Of a stretch of 64,000 nt of DNA, positions 43,501-58,500 are shown in pieces. The position numbers and the translations under genes were made by a program. Every line of letters begins with the position of its first letter. The stretch's first letter is position 1. This DNA comes from Cliona cf. orientalis. Lineage: Eukaryota; Porifera; Demospongiae; Clionaida; Clionaidae. The notes under the pieces were generated by a model, which was not told where the DNA came from, made no database searches, and was given only the letters and a program-made list of their open reading frames with translations. Location of the stretch: NCBI GenBank assembly GCA_963930775.1, contig OZ005705.1, positions 2,480,001 through 2,544,000 on the forward strand, read 5' to 3'.

Positions 43501-46500
43501 GCTGGCCACCATAGGTGCCAGATCTTATTGTGGTACCTAAATTTAGGTATCTACCTCTATAGCGTACTCCAAACTGTGAATATTGGGCCGTAGTATTGTA
43601 GTAGTGCCTAAATTTAGGTAGTAACTAGCAATCACTGATGGATTTTACTGTGATGCCTAAATTTTTGGCATCTGGCTGCCTCATATTCAGGACCTCTAAT
43701 AATTTTGTTTTCATTTGGACAAAAATTGTTGTCATCTGTACATTTTTGATGACCATGCTTACATTAATGTCAATATTCTCTCTTCTGTAGGACACCTATA
43801 ATTAACCTGAGCTGTCTTTGCACTTAAATTCAACTCACTGTCTGATATTTCAAGCAGTGATGCTCAAGGGAGGACATGGAGTGTAAAAACTAATAGAATC
43901 AGACTGATGTTTTTGAATATGTTTCATTTTGAGAAATATTTTGTTGATTTTTTAGGTGCCATACTAAAAATTTAAGATATTTTTTGTATTCTCTTAGATT
44001 GTAGTGTTCCTGAAAGAATTGAGAAGAATCATTCCTATTTTAACAATTTGTTGAATTACTATCACTTTACATCATTTGTCCAGCATCCATGCTAAAGAAA
44101 TAAATGATTTTTACTACCATTATTAAAAAATGCTAAGAAAATAGATAATTTTAGCCCAGATCTTGCAAAAGAGAATTGGATGAAATAAAAGAGAACGTGT
44201 TTTAAGTTGAATTCTAATTAACTGATGAAAGCAGGTGGTGAAAGTCCGTGACGAAAATTATTATCTCCTGGTGAATATGTGATTGAATATAATTATATTA
44301 TGTGTGCTAGATCGCTGCAGCACACGTAAGCCACGTTTATATCAATTCTTCAGTTTCTGGGTATGTAGTAAATAATATTGCATGTATTATAAATACAGTG
44401 TAATGATACTTGTTCAATGGAGGATGGATGGAATTCCATGATTGCTGTTGGTGACCGAGGAGCTCGATTTATTCACATAACTTGGATAGCTGATACCAAC
44501 TCTTCCCTCTATGTTGTTCAATATAAACAAAGAAGCATACAAATATATTCCAATTCACTTAAAGTAAGAGACCCTACATAATAGCTATTATAGTCACAGT
44601 TGAATATACAAGAAACCATTTTTAAACTCTTGTATTGTATAGATATCGTCCACTCACTACAATATCACACAACTAATACCTGAGACTGATTATGAGGTTC
44701 AAGTGTGTAGGGCCACACCAACTTCATCTCCTGATGATTGTGGAAACTGCCTCGTTTGTATATTCACTACTAATGGAACTCAAGGTATAGGCGTTGATTA
44801 CGCAACAGTAGCAGCAGTAATAATTCTTATAATTCTGTTATCTACAGTGCCAGGAATAGTTAATAACATCAGAGCTTATGTTTATAAGCCAACTAGAGGC
44901 AGTGATAACCTGACTGCTCTTGTGCTGTGGGATGAACCTCAATCAGATGGCATTGTTTCTAATTACTTCGTATCAATGTTTCAGGATGGTCAAAGGCTGT
45001 TTCCACTTGTAAGTTAATAGCTAAGCATCACTGATTGCTTAAGATCCAGACATAGTTTGATACACTAGTATGTACCATTTTAATTACTATGTATTGCATG
45101 AGATGTGCACTACATGACGTAATACCGCAGATCGGGATATTTCGCCAGTGAAATATTTCGCTTGTAAATTTTTCGCATAGTCTAAATTTCGTCTCCAGAC
45201 ATTAGCGACCAAAATAGGTATAGGTCGACGTGCATTGCACAAAATATTTCGTGTGTTTAAATTTCGTCGGAAAGGGTCGTCGACAAAAAATTTAACAGTG
45301 AAAATTTCGCGATCTACGGTATTGTTACATCACTTAGTCTAGTAATAGAAGCTTAACGGCTAGTTCATGCAATTCTACTCTGCCAAATCAATGTGCTTTG
45401 AGTGGGGTGGCCTATAAATTTGGTGTATACGTGAAAATTTTCACTGCAGCATGGATTTACAGTCTTGCATCATTTGGTAAAGGTTGTAGAATACCATTTT
45501 TTTGGAAGAAATATGGAATGACTAATATTTATTTATTTGTTGCAAAATGTTCCAAACAGTGTGTGAAAAAGGAGTAGGCTCACAGGGAAACGTACAAATA
45601 TCACTCCATATTTATGCTGTATTTGCCATGAAGCTGGAAGATAGACGGCAGACTATGCGGACTTGTGTGGCATTGTCTTTATACCGTATTGAGACTATTA
45701 TAGATGGCCTTCATCAAACTTTCCGTTCTAGATCTGTGCCGTCTATGTGCATCTTTTTTCCCCGCTTCTTACTGTAGTGAATGCCGTCTTTAATTGACTG
45801 GAGTACTGTTGTCCTGGCAATCTTTCAACGCCGTAATCGATCTTTGACGGAGTACGAAGGTCAGCACATGTTTGGGATAAGGAACTGCTGTACTATTATG
45901 ATAGAAAGCAATGAAAACAAATTGCAGATAAGCTCTGTGATCATGGAATCCGTGTGAATTACATTTCCCAAGTAAACTTAATACCACCGACTGCATAAAG
46001 CATCACATAATTATATGTACCTGATACCGTAGCTCCCTGTGCAAGAGTGATCTGTATAAACTGTACCCTCATGAAAAGGGGCCCATGGATGGTGCACCTT
46101 ACATTGGGCCTAGACTGGGGGGTGGGCCGATATTCGAGGTATCAGTGTACATGTTGCAGTTAGATGCAAAAGAACGCCCAGGTAAATTACCCATTGGATC
46201 TTCATAATTCTAATGGTAGCCACGGCTACTATTGATTTTAGCCTTATTCAAGCACAGGAACTTCGAAGTTATCATATAATCAGGAGTCACCATCATTTAT
46301 AATAATGGGATTGTGAGCTCCTTTTGCTCAGCCTCTCGGCTTCCCCCAAGAAAATGGCTGCTCAAATTTGAATTCTGATCCATTGCGCATGGGTAAGAAG
46401 CCACATCCTGGATGTGAGTGCCCAATTGGCGTTGTGCATGCATACTAGAAACACCCCTCCTACCCCTCTGACTATCTCAGCTATTATTATGCGCCAAGCA

Positions 46501-49500
46501 TACAGTGTCACATTATTTGCAGTGTATATATACCCGATGAAGATAATAATCCATCCTTAAATTTAATAACTGTGACTTTATGTTCAGTAGCTATAGCTAT
46601 ACTCCTGCTATTATTATAATTGGAATCATCAAAGCGATCTCATATTTTTAGCTAGCTATCATTATTAAGGTAAGACGAGATCAATGAAAATAATAAAGTG
46701 ATTCAACATACAATAAACCATAATGCTAATAGCTTGAATCTTTTGACGACACAACAATTCGCATTGGTCCCAGCCCCCAAGAAGGGGTGACCCACCAAAT
46801 TAGGAAAATTTTAATATATATCCCCTTTAATCTATACAGTGCCAACCTGTAACATAATACATTTATTAGCTTGCTAGTTTCACTGTGAAGCTAGTTCTTA
46901 ACATCTCCTATTACTACATTTTTATGTAGCCTAAAATTCTAGCTCATTTTCTACCGCCTACAATCTTGTATCAGTCTTCTGGTTCTGATACTCGCTACAT
47001 AGTCGCTGCTGTAAACTTTGAGAACAGAATGAGCTATTTCCTCACACCGGGGACAAGTTACATGCTTCAGGTGAGTTGCTCAATAATAGAATTATGCTTT
47101 GAATTTGTATGCTACTGGATTTAAAAACCACTGTGACATATAAACATTAATCAGTGTGCATATAAAATAGTGACTCCTCTTCAACGCTTGTTACTGTCAA
47201 TGGTATCAGAATTAGAAATTCAGCGTCTCTTACAGGGACTTCGTGGATTGATTTTATATGACAGATTCCATGCAGTAGCTTTATGGTCAATGTATGATAG
47301 TGTTAATATGATTAACCCTCGGCGCATGCACGAGGATTACCGTAGTTGTTCTGTGTATCTGTCTGTTACCAAGCTAGCTACTGTATACCTCATTTGTGAG
47401 TCCAAAGTGTGGTGTTATTGTGGCGAGCCTGAGCGAGCCCTACATAAACAGTATACAGCTGTGCGCAAATTGTATATTATTATATATCATTATTATGGTA
47501 CGTCGGTCACGCGAAATATATGCCCAATATGGCTCTATGGACATAAGCGCAAAATATTCTATTGCGCATTTTCATGCCTTAGCCCATGGGCCGTATGTAC
47601 GCTGTTCTAATTTAATGAATTGCAGATTTACACTCGTGAAATCGCTATGAACCAAGTGTAAACCACAGACAAATAAGGCTGCAGAGAATGCTAGAGGGAG
47701 ACAGAAATCATCTTCAATCGTAGTCAGCTCAACAGCACGAGGAGAGGCTATTAAAGACAGAGGATAGACGTGCTGCTCACCCGGAGCTACATGTACAATC
47801 ATGAGCTGGCAGCTATGCGGCTGTCCCACTGGACTATTAAAACGTAGCTATAATTTGACTGTTGGCACAGAATAAACACTTAGTATGTGGAAAGGACTAT
47901 CATGTAGGTACACAGCAACTCTGACTGTTGTGCTTGGATTCATTGTTCATGGTCTTTCGTGACGATCTATGCATATGGCTTTGAGTTTCTTCTCCAGTCC
48001 ATAGATCTATGTCTTGTACGACAGAGCCTTTCTCAGCTCAGGCTTGCCCCAAACAGGCCATGCATGTCACTAGTAAGAATTATTAATGGACATGCACATT
48101 GTCAATAATATTATCTATTCTGTAGATCACTGCTAATACTCCCAGCAGAATGGGTGAACCATCACGAATGTATACTTTGAATGTTACAGGTATGATTGCC
48201 TGAAATTGTATGTATGCTTAGCTATACAGTGTTTTGACGTAGCTATATGCCTGCCATGTTGCTTTACTGTGTTTATGCTAATAGAACGCAAGCTAAAAAA
48301 ATAATTACGATTTTAAATTTCGTGCAATTTTCTGGTAAAGGTCGTCACATGCTCCATTAAGATACACTATGAAAAATCCTAGAATGCTAATTTTCTTGCG
48401 CTAATTAGATCATGCGTTTTATTAGCATAAACACGGTATATCTTGAATATACAGAACCAGATTATCCTCAAAACTATTTAATCGTTAATGACACTGGAGT
48501 TCATCTGGCTGGAGTTGATGCAGAGTTCAATCATGCTTTGCCAGTGACTGCACGCCCTCCACTGGCTGTTGATACTATCAATAGATTTGTGTATTGGTAT
48601 CATGATTCACCAAGATCGATCGCAAGACACTCACTGAACAGTGGCAATATGGATATTCATGTACGTTTTATACTTGGCAAAGTGGCCTGTAGATGTAATA
48701 CTGTGTTTCCTTAAAATTAATGCTACTTGTTGGTGCCATTTAGCTATTTCAAACAGTGCTAGGATACATGTGGTAGTCTTGTCCCCAGTCTCACCCCCAA
48801 AAGGTTCTGGTGACAGTGGAGCATTAATTACCCCGCGTGCGCGCATGCGCAGCAAGGGGTAAGCAATCGGTTTGTCTGTCGTCTGTCGTCTGTTGTCTGT
48901 CAGCATAAAAATTGGCAAATCTCAACATTTAGGCAAAAGTAGGGTCAATAAATAGGATAAAATGGTGTAAGACAGCGAAAAAACACCTTTGGTCTCGTTC
49001 TTAACCCTAGGCAATACCCAGGGAAGCTACAAATCGTGCAAGTATGTCGGACACGCCTACATCGGACACGCTCACCTAGTACATTATGAAGTCTATTGCG
49101 CATGCTCGAGCTTCTCTACTATAGGGAGTCTACTGCGCATGCTCGAGCTTCTTCTAGCAATGTCATTCGTGAGCATGGATCTCAGAAGGGAACGAAAAAT
49201 TCATGAGTAGCAAGAGAATAAACCTCAAAGAATACAGACCTCTAAGAAGAGGCATGGCCATGGGTGATATTGCTATGGCACGCGGGGTATGTGCTCTATG
49301 AACTCTAGTTTTTTACTGAGTTCAGCCAATTCCTGTTTTTGCATAAGCCGATCAGATTTGTGATATTATGTCCTGTTGCAAAGCTTATAAGTAAGATCAG
49401 CTGACTTGGTTTTGCGCTAACCAGTAGTTCTATGACAGTATCCTGTCAAATAGCAATATGCAAACAGGCGTGTGATAATTATGCTGACCTTGCGAGCAAG

Positions 49501-52500
49501 AAACTGTTCAAATATCCGTCCTGTAGGGAGATTGAGGGCATGTGACTAAGGATGTGATAAAATTGTTGGATAGATCTACCACTATAATCATAATACTTTC
49601 ATGCCAATAGTTTATAAAGAGGGAGAGGGAGAGTGTTGAGCTGCATGCGTGAATGCTGTGTGTAACAGCTGTTCATACGGTTCATGACCTTGGTAATGAT
49701 ATTAATGTTTCATAAACGTTACAGCCCAGGCCAACCACATGTACGTATACAAGTATTAGTGCGTGCGCATGACATTCCAGAGTGACCTCCCCACGTGAGT
49801 ATCATTATAAAAGTCATGAACCGTACGAACAGCTGTTGCATGCAGTACATACACTCTCCCTCCCCCTCTTATATACTCTAGACTTGTTTGTGCTCATAAT
49901 AGTAATGTGATGATCATAACTCGGAATAGACCTAATATTAGCTAAGAGCCCTGGAACTGGTGCGTAGAACACTTGTTTATTTACACTGTAATTGTGTTCT
50001 CATGTTGTCAATCATTGGTTTATGTCTCGATCCGCTGTGTACCATGCGAATTTTCTTTAACCCTTTTTGTTCTCATGCCCTTAGAATATGTGATTGTGTA
50101 TAAATAGAGCAGCCCATTCAAAGAGCTGCAGAATCTTTTCCAGAATCTATCCTCATTGACTACTCTAAAGCATCCTAACTATTCTCGTCAACGCTCATAC
50201 TTGTTACAGTAATAATTATGCAAATTGTGCTTCCTAACAATTTCTACCAAAAGGCCTGAACATAATATCTGTGTGCAATCTTGATGACTCAAAGTATGAT
50301 CAAGCCAGTCTACCTACAATCTTAATTTAAAACACAAGTGCTACTTTGGTAACTGAACCATTGTACATTGAATCATGCCCATGCACCCACTCATGATGCA
50401 CGCATGCGGGTGTAGTACTGACTACTCAGAGAGTAGAGGTTAAAATTGAAGCGAGAGAGAGTTGACAGATGCAGAAACTGTTCAAAAAATTGCCAAATCT
50501 CGATATATAGGTACTTGGGTGACTAATAAACACAATGAATCTGTTGAATTTGGTGAAAAGTTTGTTTTGAGTGGCAGATGCAGTGTGCGTGCATATATTT
50601 ATTGTTCTCCAGCCATATCTTCTGCTGCCAGACAATACTGACCTCCTTGCCATGACCTTTGAGTGGGTTGGAATGGACCTCTACTACATGCTGAGAGATC
50701 AACAGAACAATGTTTGCATCATGAGAATTTCTACCATTAACAGAGACACGCTAACACAAGTTGGACCGATATTACAAGACCAGGTGTCACCAGCAGCCAA
50801 GATAAAAATGGTAGTCGATCCTTTTGGAGGGTGAGTTTATAACAGTTACTGCATGTAGAGAAATAGTTACTCAATACAAATAATATTTACTATTTATAGT
50901 TACTTGCACTGGTTGATAGTGAACTCAGCAAATGCTAGTCTTCATCAAATTAACTTAAGAAATATATCTATGAGCACCAACTTGACAATTCAGTCACATG
51001 TTGGGTCGGCAATAGACTTGGAATCACTAAATCTTTCATCTGCATTGCTGCTGGATCCACTAACAGGGAATCTCCTGTTGTCCGATGCAGATAGTGGTGA
51101 CATTGTCAACTGCAGTGTGGTTGATGATACCTGTGTTACTCTCGTCAGTGCTGATTCTTGGCAACCTCAGCTAGGCTGTGATGGCACAGGTATCGCTTTC
51201 CCCCCATCTTAAATTCATTGCAGCTATAATTACGTCCAGAGTCCCAATTCACAAAAAACAATTCGGCCTCGCGATGAGGCAATTATGAGTAATGATGAGT
51301 AATTGATGATGAAATTGTTTTCAAAATGTTTAGCGCTCATGAAAGATTGTTGGGACCCAGAATTCGAACCTAGCGTAGAAGACATCATGGACTATCCGAT
51401 GATATCATTATGGCGTTTCTTTCAGGGCAGGGGGATTTCCCTATTCAGTCGAGCACGTGGCAGGTGAAGGTCAACCGGCTCAAGCCGCGCGCCCCAATAT
51501 TATACGCGCATACGGAGCATGCGCAGTTTGTCGATGTGTCCTGGTTCGAATTTATGGCGGCGTATTCATGAGGGACTCTGGACGTAGTCTCTAAGTTTTT
51601 CATTATTACATCCAGAGTCCCAATTAGAAAAAAACAATTCGGCCTCGCGATGAGGTAATTATGAGTAATGATGATGAAATTGCTTTCAAAATGTTTAGCG
51701 CTCATGAAAGATTGTTGGGACCCAGTTTTCGAACCTAGCGTAGAAGACATCATGGACTATCCGATGATATCATTGTGGCGTTTCTCTCAGTTCGCTTTCT
51801 CTAGTGAGCTCGCTTTCAGGGCAGGGGGATTTCCCTATTCAGTCGAGCACATGGCAGGTGAAGGTCAACCGGCTCAAGCCGCACGCCCCAATATTGTACG
51901 CGTATACGGAGCATGCACAGTTTGTCAATGTGTCCTAGTTCGAATTTATGGCGGCGTATTCATGAGGGACTCTGGACGTAGTCTCTAAGTTTTTCATTAC
52001 GTCCAGAGTCCCAATCAACAAATCGATTCGGCCTCGCGATGAGGTAATTATGATGAAATGATGATGAAACCTATGAGGTAATTGCTGTGAAACTGTTTCA
52101 AAATGTTTAGCGCGCATGAATGGTTGTTGGGACCCAGAATTCGAACCTAGCGTAGAAGAGATCGTGGACTATCCGATGATACTATTATTGCATTTCTCTC
52201 AGTTTGCTTTCTCTAGCTAGCTCGCTTTCAGGGCAGGGGGATTTCCCTATTCAGTCGAGCACATGGCAGGTGAAGGTCAACTGGCTCAAGCCGCGCGCCC
52301 CAATATTGTACGCGTATACGGAGCATGCGCAGTTTGTCAATGTGTCCTGGTTCGAATTTATGGCGGCGTATTCATGAGGGACTCTGGACGTAGTCTCTAA
52401 GTTTTTCATTATCTCCCCAGTAGCAATTTACTTTTCTGTGGTTATGAGGTAATTATAGTGTAAAGTATGATGAAACCTATGGTGTAATCTATGAGGTAAT

Positions 52501-55500
52501 TGCCAGAAAACTCAGGGCCTCACTGGAGCCTTTCTGGGACTTGAAAATCAGTACGAAATATGTAGAGTATCTTACGCGTGTATCCAGCGAATACATTACA
52601 AGCTGAGCGCTACTTTCTCTGAGAAGTACTGTTGGTTGAACTTCACGTGTTTTCTTGGCTTACGTAATGCCATGGATAAAATAAAGCTAGCCTTGCGCTA
52701 TATATAGCACGCATCACTGGCACAAGGGGCTGGCCTGCGCGCGACTGCAGCAGCGTGACCAACCTGAACTTCAGAAGGAATACTGTGTTGTCGAGTTCGT
52801 CTCTGTGATTGAAGCATCGAAACTTGTCGCTATCAAGGTTGAGAGTCGATCTTAGATGCCATCTCCATGATTTCTGGGGCCAGCATCGATCGATGTGTAC
52901 GCATTCTATTGACGACCTTTTACCACATGCACCATTACACTGTGCAGCTACTGGGGAGATGGTCAAGTGTTCATTATATTATTAATTTTATCTATTTAAG
53001 GTTTTCCTGCACATTCAATTGCTCTAAATGAACAACGTCTATATTGGATTGGTGGTACTTCTTCGTGTATCTTGGCAGTCGAGCTGAATGATCCAACTAT
53101 TGTATTGGTAGTCTCAAATGAGAGTGCCTCTGACATACTGACTCTCAGTCCCGGTCAACAAGTATTACCAAGTAGGTATTAATTTAGTGGATATTTTCCA
53201 ATTAGTTTTGACTTCCTAATACATAGCTCAAGATTGCCTTTCTCCAAATGTGCCGAAGCCCCTAGAAAGACCTAAGCCACAATTTTTCATGATCAGAAAT
53301 ACCTCAGTTATTTTGAAATGGCAGCCACCTCGTCTTGAAGAACACTGTGATGACATAGTTGTCAGTTACCCTCCTGTAATTTTTGGGATTCTTATGGACC
53401 ATGCAGGACGTCCTATACGTGGTTTCCCAATTGTTAGTAATTCCGATATTCTTAATTTGTATTCACTATTATAATTATTACTATAGTACACATATGAAAT
53501 GGAATATGTGGTCGATGGTTTACTACCTTTCCGTCGATATGATGTTAGATTGAGCATTTCAAACATGTATTCACCGAAACAAAGTCACCTAGATCGCAGG
53601 TTTTCCCTTACAGGACATTTTACTACAAGAGAAGGAGGTATTTAGTATGTCCCATCTACTGGCTGTTTAATAATTTTTGTATTCAGTCCCAGATCCACCT
53701 ACTGGAGTATCATTCCTAGTATTTGGTACAGCTGATGTTCAAGTCAGTTGGTCAATGCCCGACTCTCTGTCCTTAAGAGGAGCTGATCAACTGTTTTACG
53801 TCAAAATATTCAACAATGGTAGTCTTAGAGATGAACTACAGGTGGATGAGCCCTCTGTATTGCTAAATGCAAGTGTTGGTGTTATGAGTGGATGCACCCA
53901 GGATATTGTGGTGAGCCAGTAGCTATATTGATGTGCCGTTGGCATTTAAATGCCACGAACAACATATGTAACTTGAAAAAAAATCTACTATACCTACCCA
54001 TGCAAGTAAATTTTCAGTAACAGTTATACATAAAAAGAGGAGTATTATTATTGTAGATCACTAAATTAAATACTTTTTTTCTAGTTTGTTGGTAAATTTA
54101 GCTGTATTTAATTTCCAGCCTGATGTGTACTAACTTTTGTGCTAATAACAAAACAACAGTAATATCTAGCCTCATCCCCAGGCACCCAATCTTTTCAACT
54201 GCATGTGACAGTGTGTGGTACGTTAAAACATTAGGGTGTCTGGGGAGGAGACTAAAGGCAATATATTATATTGAATCAATACTGTTACAGTACCAGCTCT
54301 ACCTTTTTTTAAAATTAAATATGGCTTGCTGAATGGATCTGCAGTGCTGCTATTAAACCCTTAAGATTGCAGTGACTTACCAAATTACCAAAACCTGTGT
54401 TCCATTTTGTGAGCCACTGAATTGTGACTAATCTTATGAGCATATCCGTTGTATATACTGTAGGTTATCACGTCCAACTATGTACTTAACAGTACAGGCA
54501 CACTGATACAAATAACAACATGGCCACTTATACCACAGCCACTGCTTGTGAGTAAGACTAACACCACGATCGCAGTAAAAATTGTATTGGAAGATATCCA
54601 GATATACGAGCCTGTAACTGATGTGAATGTGAAGGTAGTCATTAAAGCACTATAGGTAACATAATTTTACATGGACAATTTTCCTCCTTTAGATGTATCC
54701 TAGTGGCATTATGGATACATGTGACTGTAGTCAAGATGCCATTGATCTTGCTATTTCCAAGTCCGTGAAAAATTCTACAGAATTGATATTTGTATTCCAG
54801 AACCTTCAAGCACATGTTCAATACTGTGTGCAGAGTATTGGTACATACAGGGTGATTGAAGAGTTTAGAGCAGAACCTGAAGTAACATGTGGTGGAAGTG
54901 TTTCAATTCAAACAGATGGTGGAGAACGTTTATGTGCATGTTTAACCTTAATTGTTAATCATTTATCTTGTAGTTGGTGTCCCGGATCCTCCAGTAATTA
55001 GGCAGAGACCTGGAATGGAAAACATTTTGGAGTGGAACATACCATTATCACGAGGACCAGACATCTTGTTCTACACTGTAGAATCTGAGTAAGCATCTAA
55101 AGTGGATCTGTTAGCACTGTATTAAGAGCAGAGAAGCATGGATAGGGGCTGGGAGTAGACGAGTCTTGAACCCCTCCCCATGTCTCATGTATGCATGTAT
55201 TTTTAACACAGATAATTAATCATAGGGTCTATCTTAGTAAGGTTAATAATATCCGAGGGCTATGGAGATAATAATCTTGAGCAATTTTCTCCCGAGCAAG
55301 ATGATAATTAAATACCACTGGCATAACTATTTCATAGTTGGAAACGTTGCTACTTACGCTAATGGTTTGGTGTGTTCCTCAGACAATAATACATTAACAG
55401 GGAGCATTTTTGTGAGGCTCTTTCATGCTTGAAAGTAACTGGTTTGTATCTGGTTCTGTACAGGCTAATTAGTTCTCCTGCTTCAGCTCCTATAACGTTC

Positions 55501-58500
55501 AACACCGAAGAGACCCAAACTGATTTATTAACAAGGACAGAGTTAACTTCCGGCAATGCATACAGCATACGAGTATTTGCTATAAATGATATAGGGCAAA
55601 GTAATTCTAGCAATGAGATTGAATATACTCAACCTCAAGGTCAGTGAAACAGCTGGATTAAATTATTTCCACTAAAATTAATTTTAGTAATAATTGTGTT
55701 CTTTGTCTACATAGATTTACCTTTGGGGGACCCCAGTAATACTGTCCTCGTTTCTTCCCTTTCAATTGGAAGCATTATATTTGTTGTCATTATTGCAATA
55801 TGTGTGATTGGTAAGTCACTGCATAATATTATGGTCTCTATACAACTATCACATACCCCATATGCCAGCCACATCTGAAACAGCGTATATAATATCTAAG
55901 TCCTATAAGGGCTCACACTACAAACTTTCGTACAAGGGCAGAAAGGGCTGAGCTTGTAGACACGCATACATATCAAGGTATGGCCAAGAAATGCTAAGTA
56001 GCTACTCTATTAATATTCATATCGATCCCCCCCCCCCCCCCCCCCCCCCCCCCAATTTGAGCCTTATGTAAAGTGCACCACCCATGGGCCCTGTTTCACC
56101 AGACTACTAGTTGTATACAGCTACATATATATATGGTTCATTGTGCATGCACAGAAGAATTTAGTTCAGTAGATATGAATACTGTGTTTATGCTAATAGA
56201 ACGCAAGCAAAAAAAATAATTTCAAATCTGGTTTGTGCACAATTAGAGTCAAAACAATTCCAGGAAGTGAATTTTCTTGCATTAATTAGATGTTGCGTTG
56301 TAATAGAACAATTAGCATAGCTAGCTTTGAGCGACGACGAATAGTCACGTGGCTATCGATGGTATCGTACCTGTGCCCCTGGCCCCGATCATCACGAGGG
56401 TAGCCCGAGAAAGGCCTTCTAACAGCCGCGACGCATGGTTAGCGATGCCACTGAATCGTGCTGATCGCAGCCTGAGGCCCTGGCTGCTGGACTTAGTGCA
56501 GTTCCAACTAAGGTCAGTCCCGAGTGTAGTTTAGTACCCTCATGAACGACGAACGACACTTGCGATTTGGTTAACTATAGCTAGCAACGAGTCCGAGAGA
56601 CAGAGCGAGATATAATATAGAGGCTTCCAAAACGGTTCATTACTAAGCAGGTGTGGTTTAACCGTGCAGCACGCGGTTTGAGCATGCGCAATAGCCTCAC
56701 CTTAGCATTATTGCGCTAATTGGATTCATAGAAAATAATTACAGACAGTCGCTTCCGTTCTAATAGAATACAAACAATTCCTGGAATTGAATTTTCTTGT
56801 GGTAATTGGATCATGCGTTCTATTAGCATAAATACGGTACTAGATATTATATCCCATCCTGAACTTCAGTTAATTAGCATTATGTTGTTGCTTGCTACGT
56901 TCCACCTTGAGATGGATGCAATGATCAAGGCAGCTTTTAATTTGCAACACTGGAATTAATTTGGCAGGTTATAGCATTTCTATGTTATTATGCCTGCATA
57001 CTGCGGTGCTTGTATTAATTGAGTTCATGGTAGCTGCTTTATTTGTCGTTTTTTTTTTGTTGTTGTTGTTGTAGTATTCTTCATTTGTAATCGTTGGCTG
57101 AAGAAGAAAAGTCTATCACGAGATGATGATTTATACAATTTGAAGGATGCAAAATATGAGGTAAGCATTCTCGGTATAGAAACTGATCCAATAGCAGTAA
57201 AGATACTTACATCAGGCCTAGGCATCGAATTCCAAATATTACCAATCCACCAACCTTATTAATTAAGTCTGCCAATATTTTTCAATAATCATTTTGGATT
57301 TAATCACCAAATTTAAAGGATTGCCATATGCATGGGAAATATTAATTTACCAGTCACAAAGCAAATTGCCAAACTACCAATTTTTAATTGTCCTATTGAC
57401 AGTGCCTACTCAATGCATAATAATATATGCTGTCCACGTGCTTTCTGCTCATGCGTACAACTATATAGTGCACTGGTGCATATACCGTAGAATCCCGCGA
57501 TTACGCCCCCCTCCCCTTGTGCATGCTGATTGGGTGAAGTGGGGAAAGGCTTATACGCAGGATCCTTACATTTCCATGTGATGACCATTGCCGACTGTTG
57601 AGTGCCACGTGGGCGCGCGATCTCTGTACTTCTCTGTCTGTTTGGTCGACAAAGCAAGGCATAATGTGACATAAATAGCTAGTTTGCTAGCTGTAGCTAC
57701 TGTTTTTATTGGTTAATGGACTCCATTTACTATACGCGAGACAAAAGTACCTATGTAGGAACTTGAGCTAAAAATGCAGGGGGGGGGGGCTTATGCACAA
57801 GGGGGAACGTAATCGCGGGATTCTACGGTAGTGAAAGTCGTCAAAATATTATTCTGTTTGGCTACTGTATCCCCTGACTGAAAATTTAATGGGAAGCACA
57901 AAATTTAATCACAATGTAAGATAGCTAACCAATTGTAAGTACATGTAGTAGCAATCCATATCTTCCTAGGTCTGGGGCAAAGAGAGGATGGTTTTTTGGC
58001 ACATTGCCGGGACCACTGCATGTGACTATGCCTCCCCATGGCCATGTATCATCTCCACCCTTCACAAAATTTTAACCATGCACACAAAAGTTTTCAGAAT
58101 TGCGGTATTATAATCTACATGTACACATGCACACAATATGCGCACATGGTGCAGATCGACGGACGGACAGATGGACAAATATCACCAAATGATTGCAGTA
58201 ACCCTCTGTCCATTTAGGGGGTGGGAGGGGGCACTCCCCCATACATACATGTACAATATATGTATGTAAAAACTTTAAACAGTGAAAGTGTCCAACACGG
58301 TAGTTTTGTTCATATTTATCCTACAAACTAGCTATCTGAAGCTTATCCCCCATCCAACATTTGACTATTAAAAAGGAGGGACATCACTGACAGGCTTCTC
58401 CCAAACTGGGTCTTAAAAGCCACCAGAAACAGTCTCAGAGGTTGTAGAGTTTAAACATTTCCTGGGGGAGCATATCCCAGACCCCCCTAATGTATTATTC

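Larger units (their letters stand above)
34583..44398 (+). other. RTK intron 1 (9.8 kb, element-filled)
   Basis: It holds an interrupted MITE, a Ty3/Gypsy element (35116-39195), a 502-bp TIR element (40103-40604), and a 3.6-kb inverted-repeat element with a Mutator-like insertion (40638-44205). 34583-35099 and 39366-40102 show no gene. An exon-like 28-nt segment at 39577-39604 breaks the reading frame and was not used. Confidence 0.7.

Noticed and set aside
51355..51375. GGTTCGAATTC-type motif (reverse strand) like a tRNA box B, suggesting a SINE
   Set aside because: No convincing A box at the right distance and no tRNA fold; the units have terminal inverted repeats instead.
51668..51988. 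106-residue open frame in the tandem array
   Set aside because: It lies wholly within a repeat unit, changes between units and matches no protein family I know.
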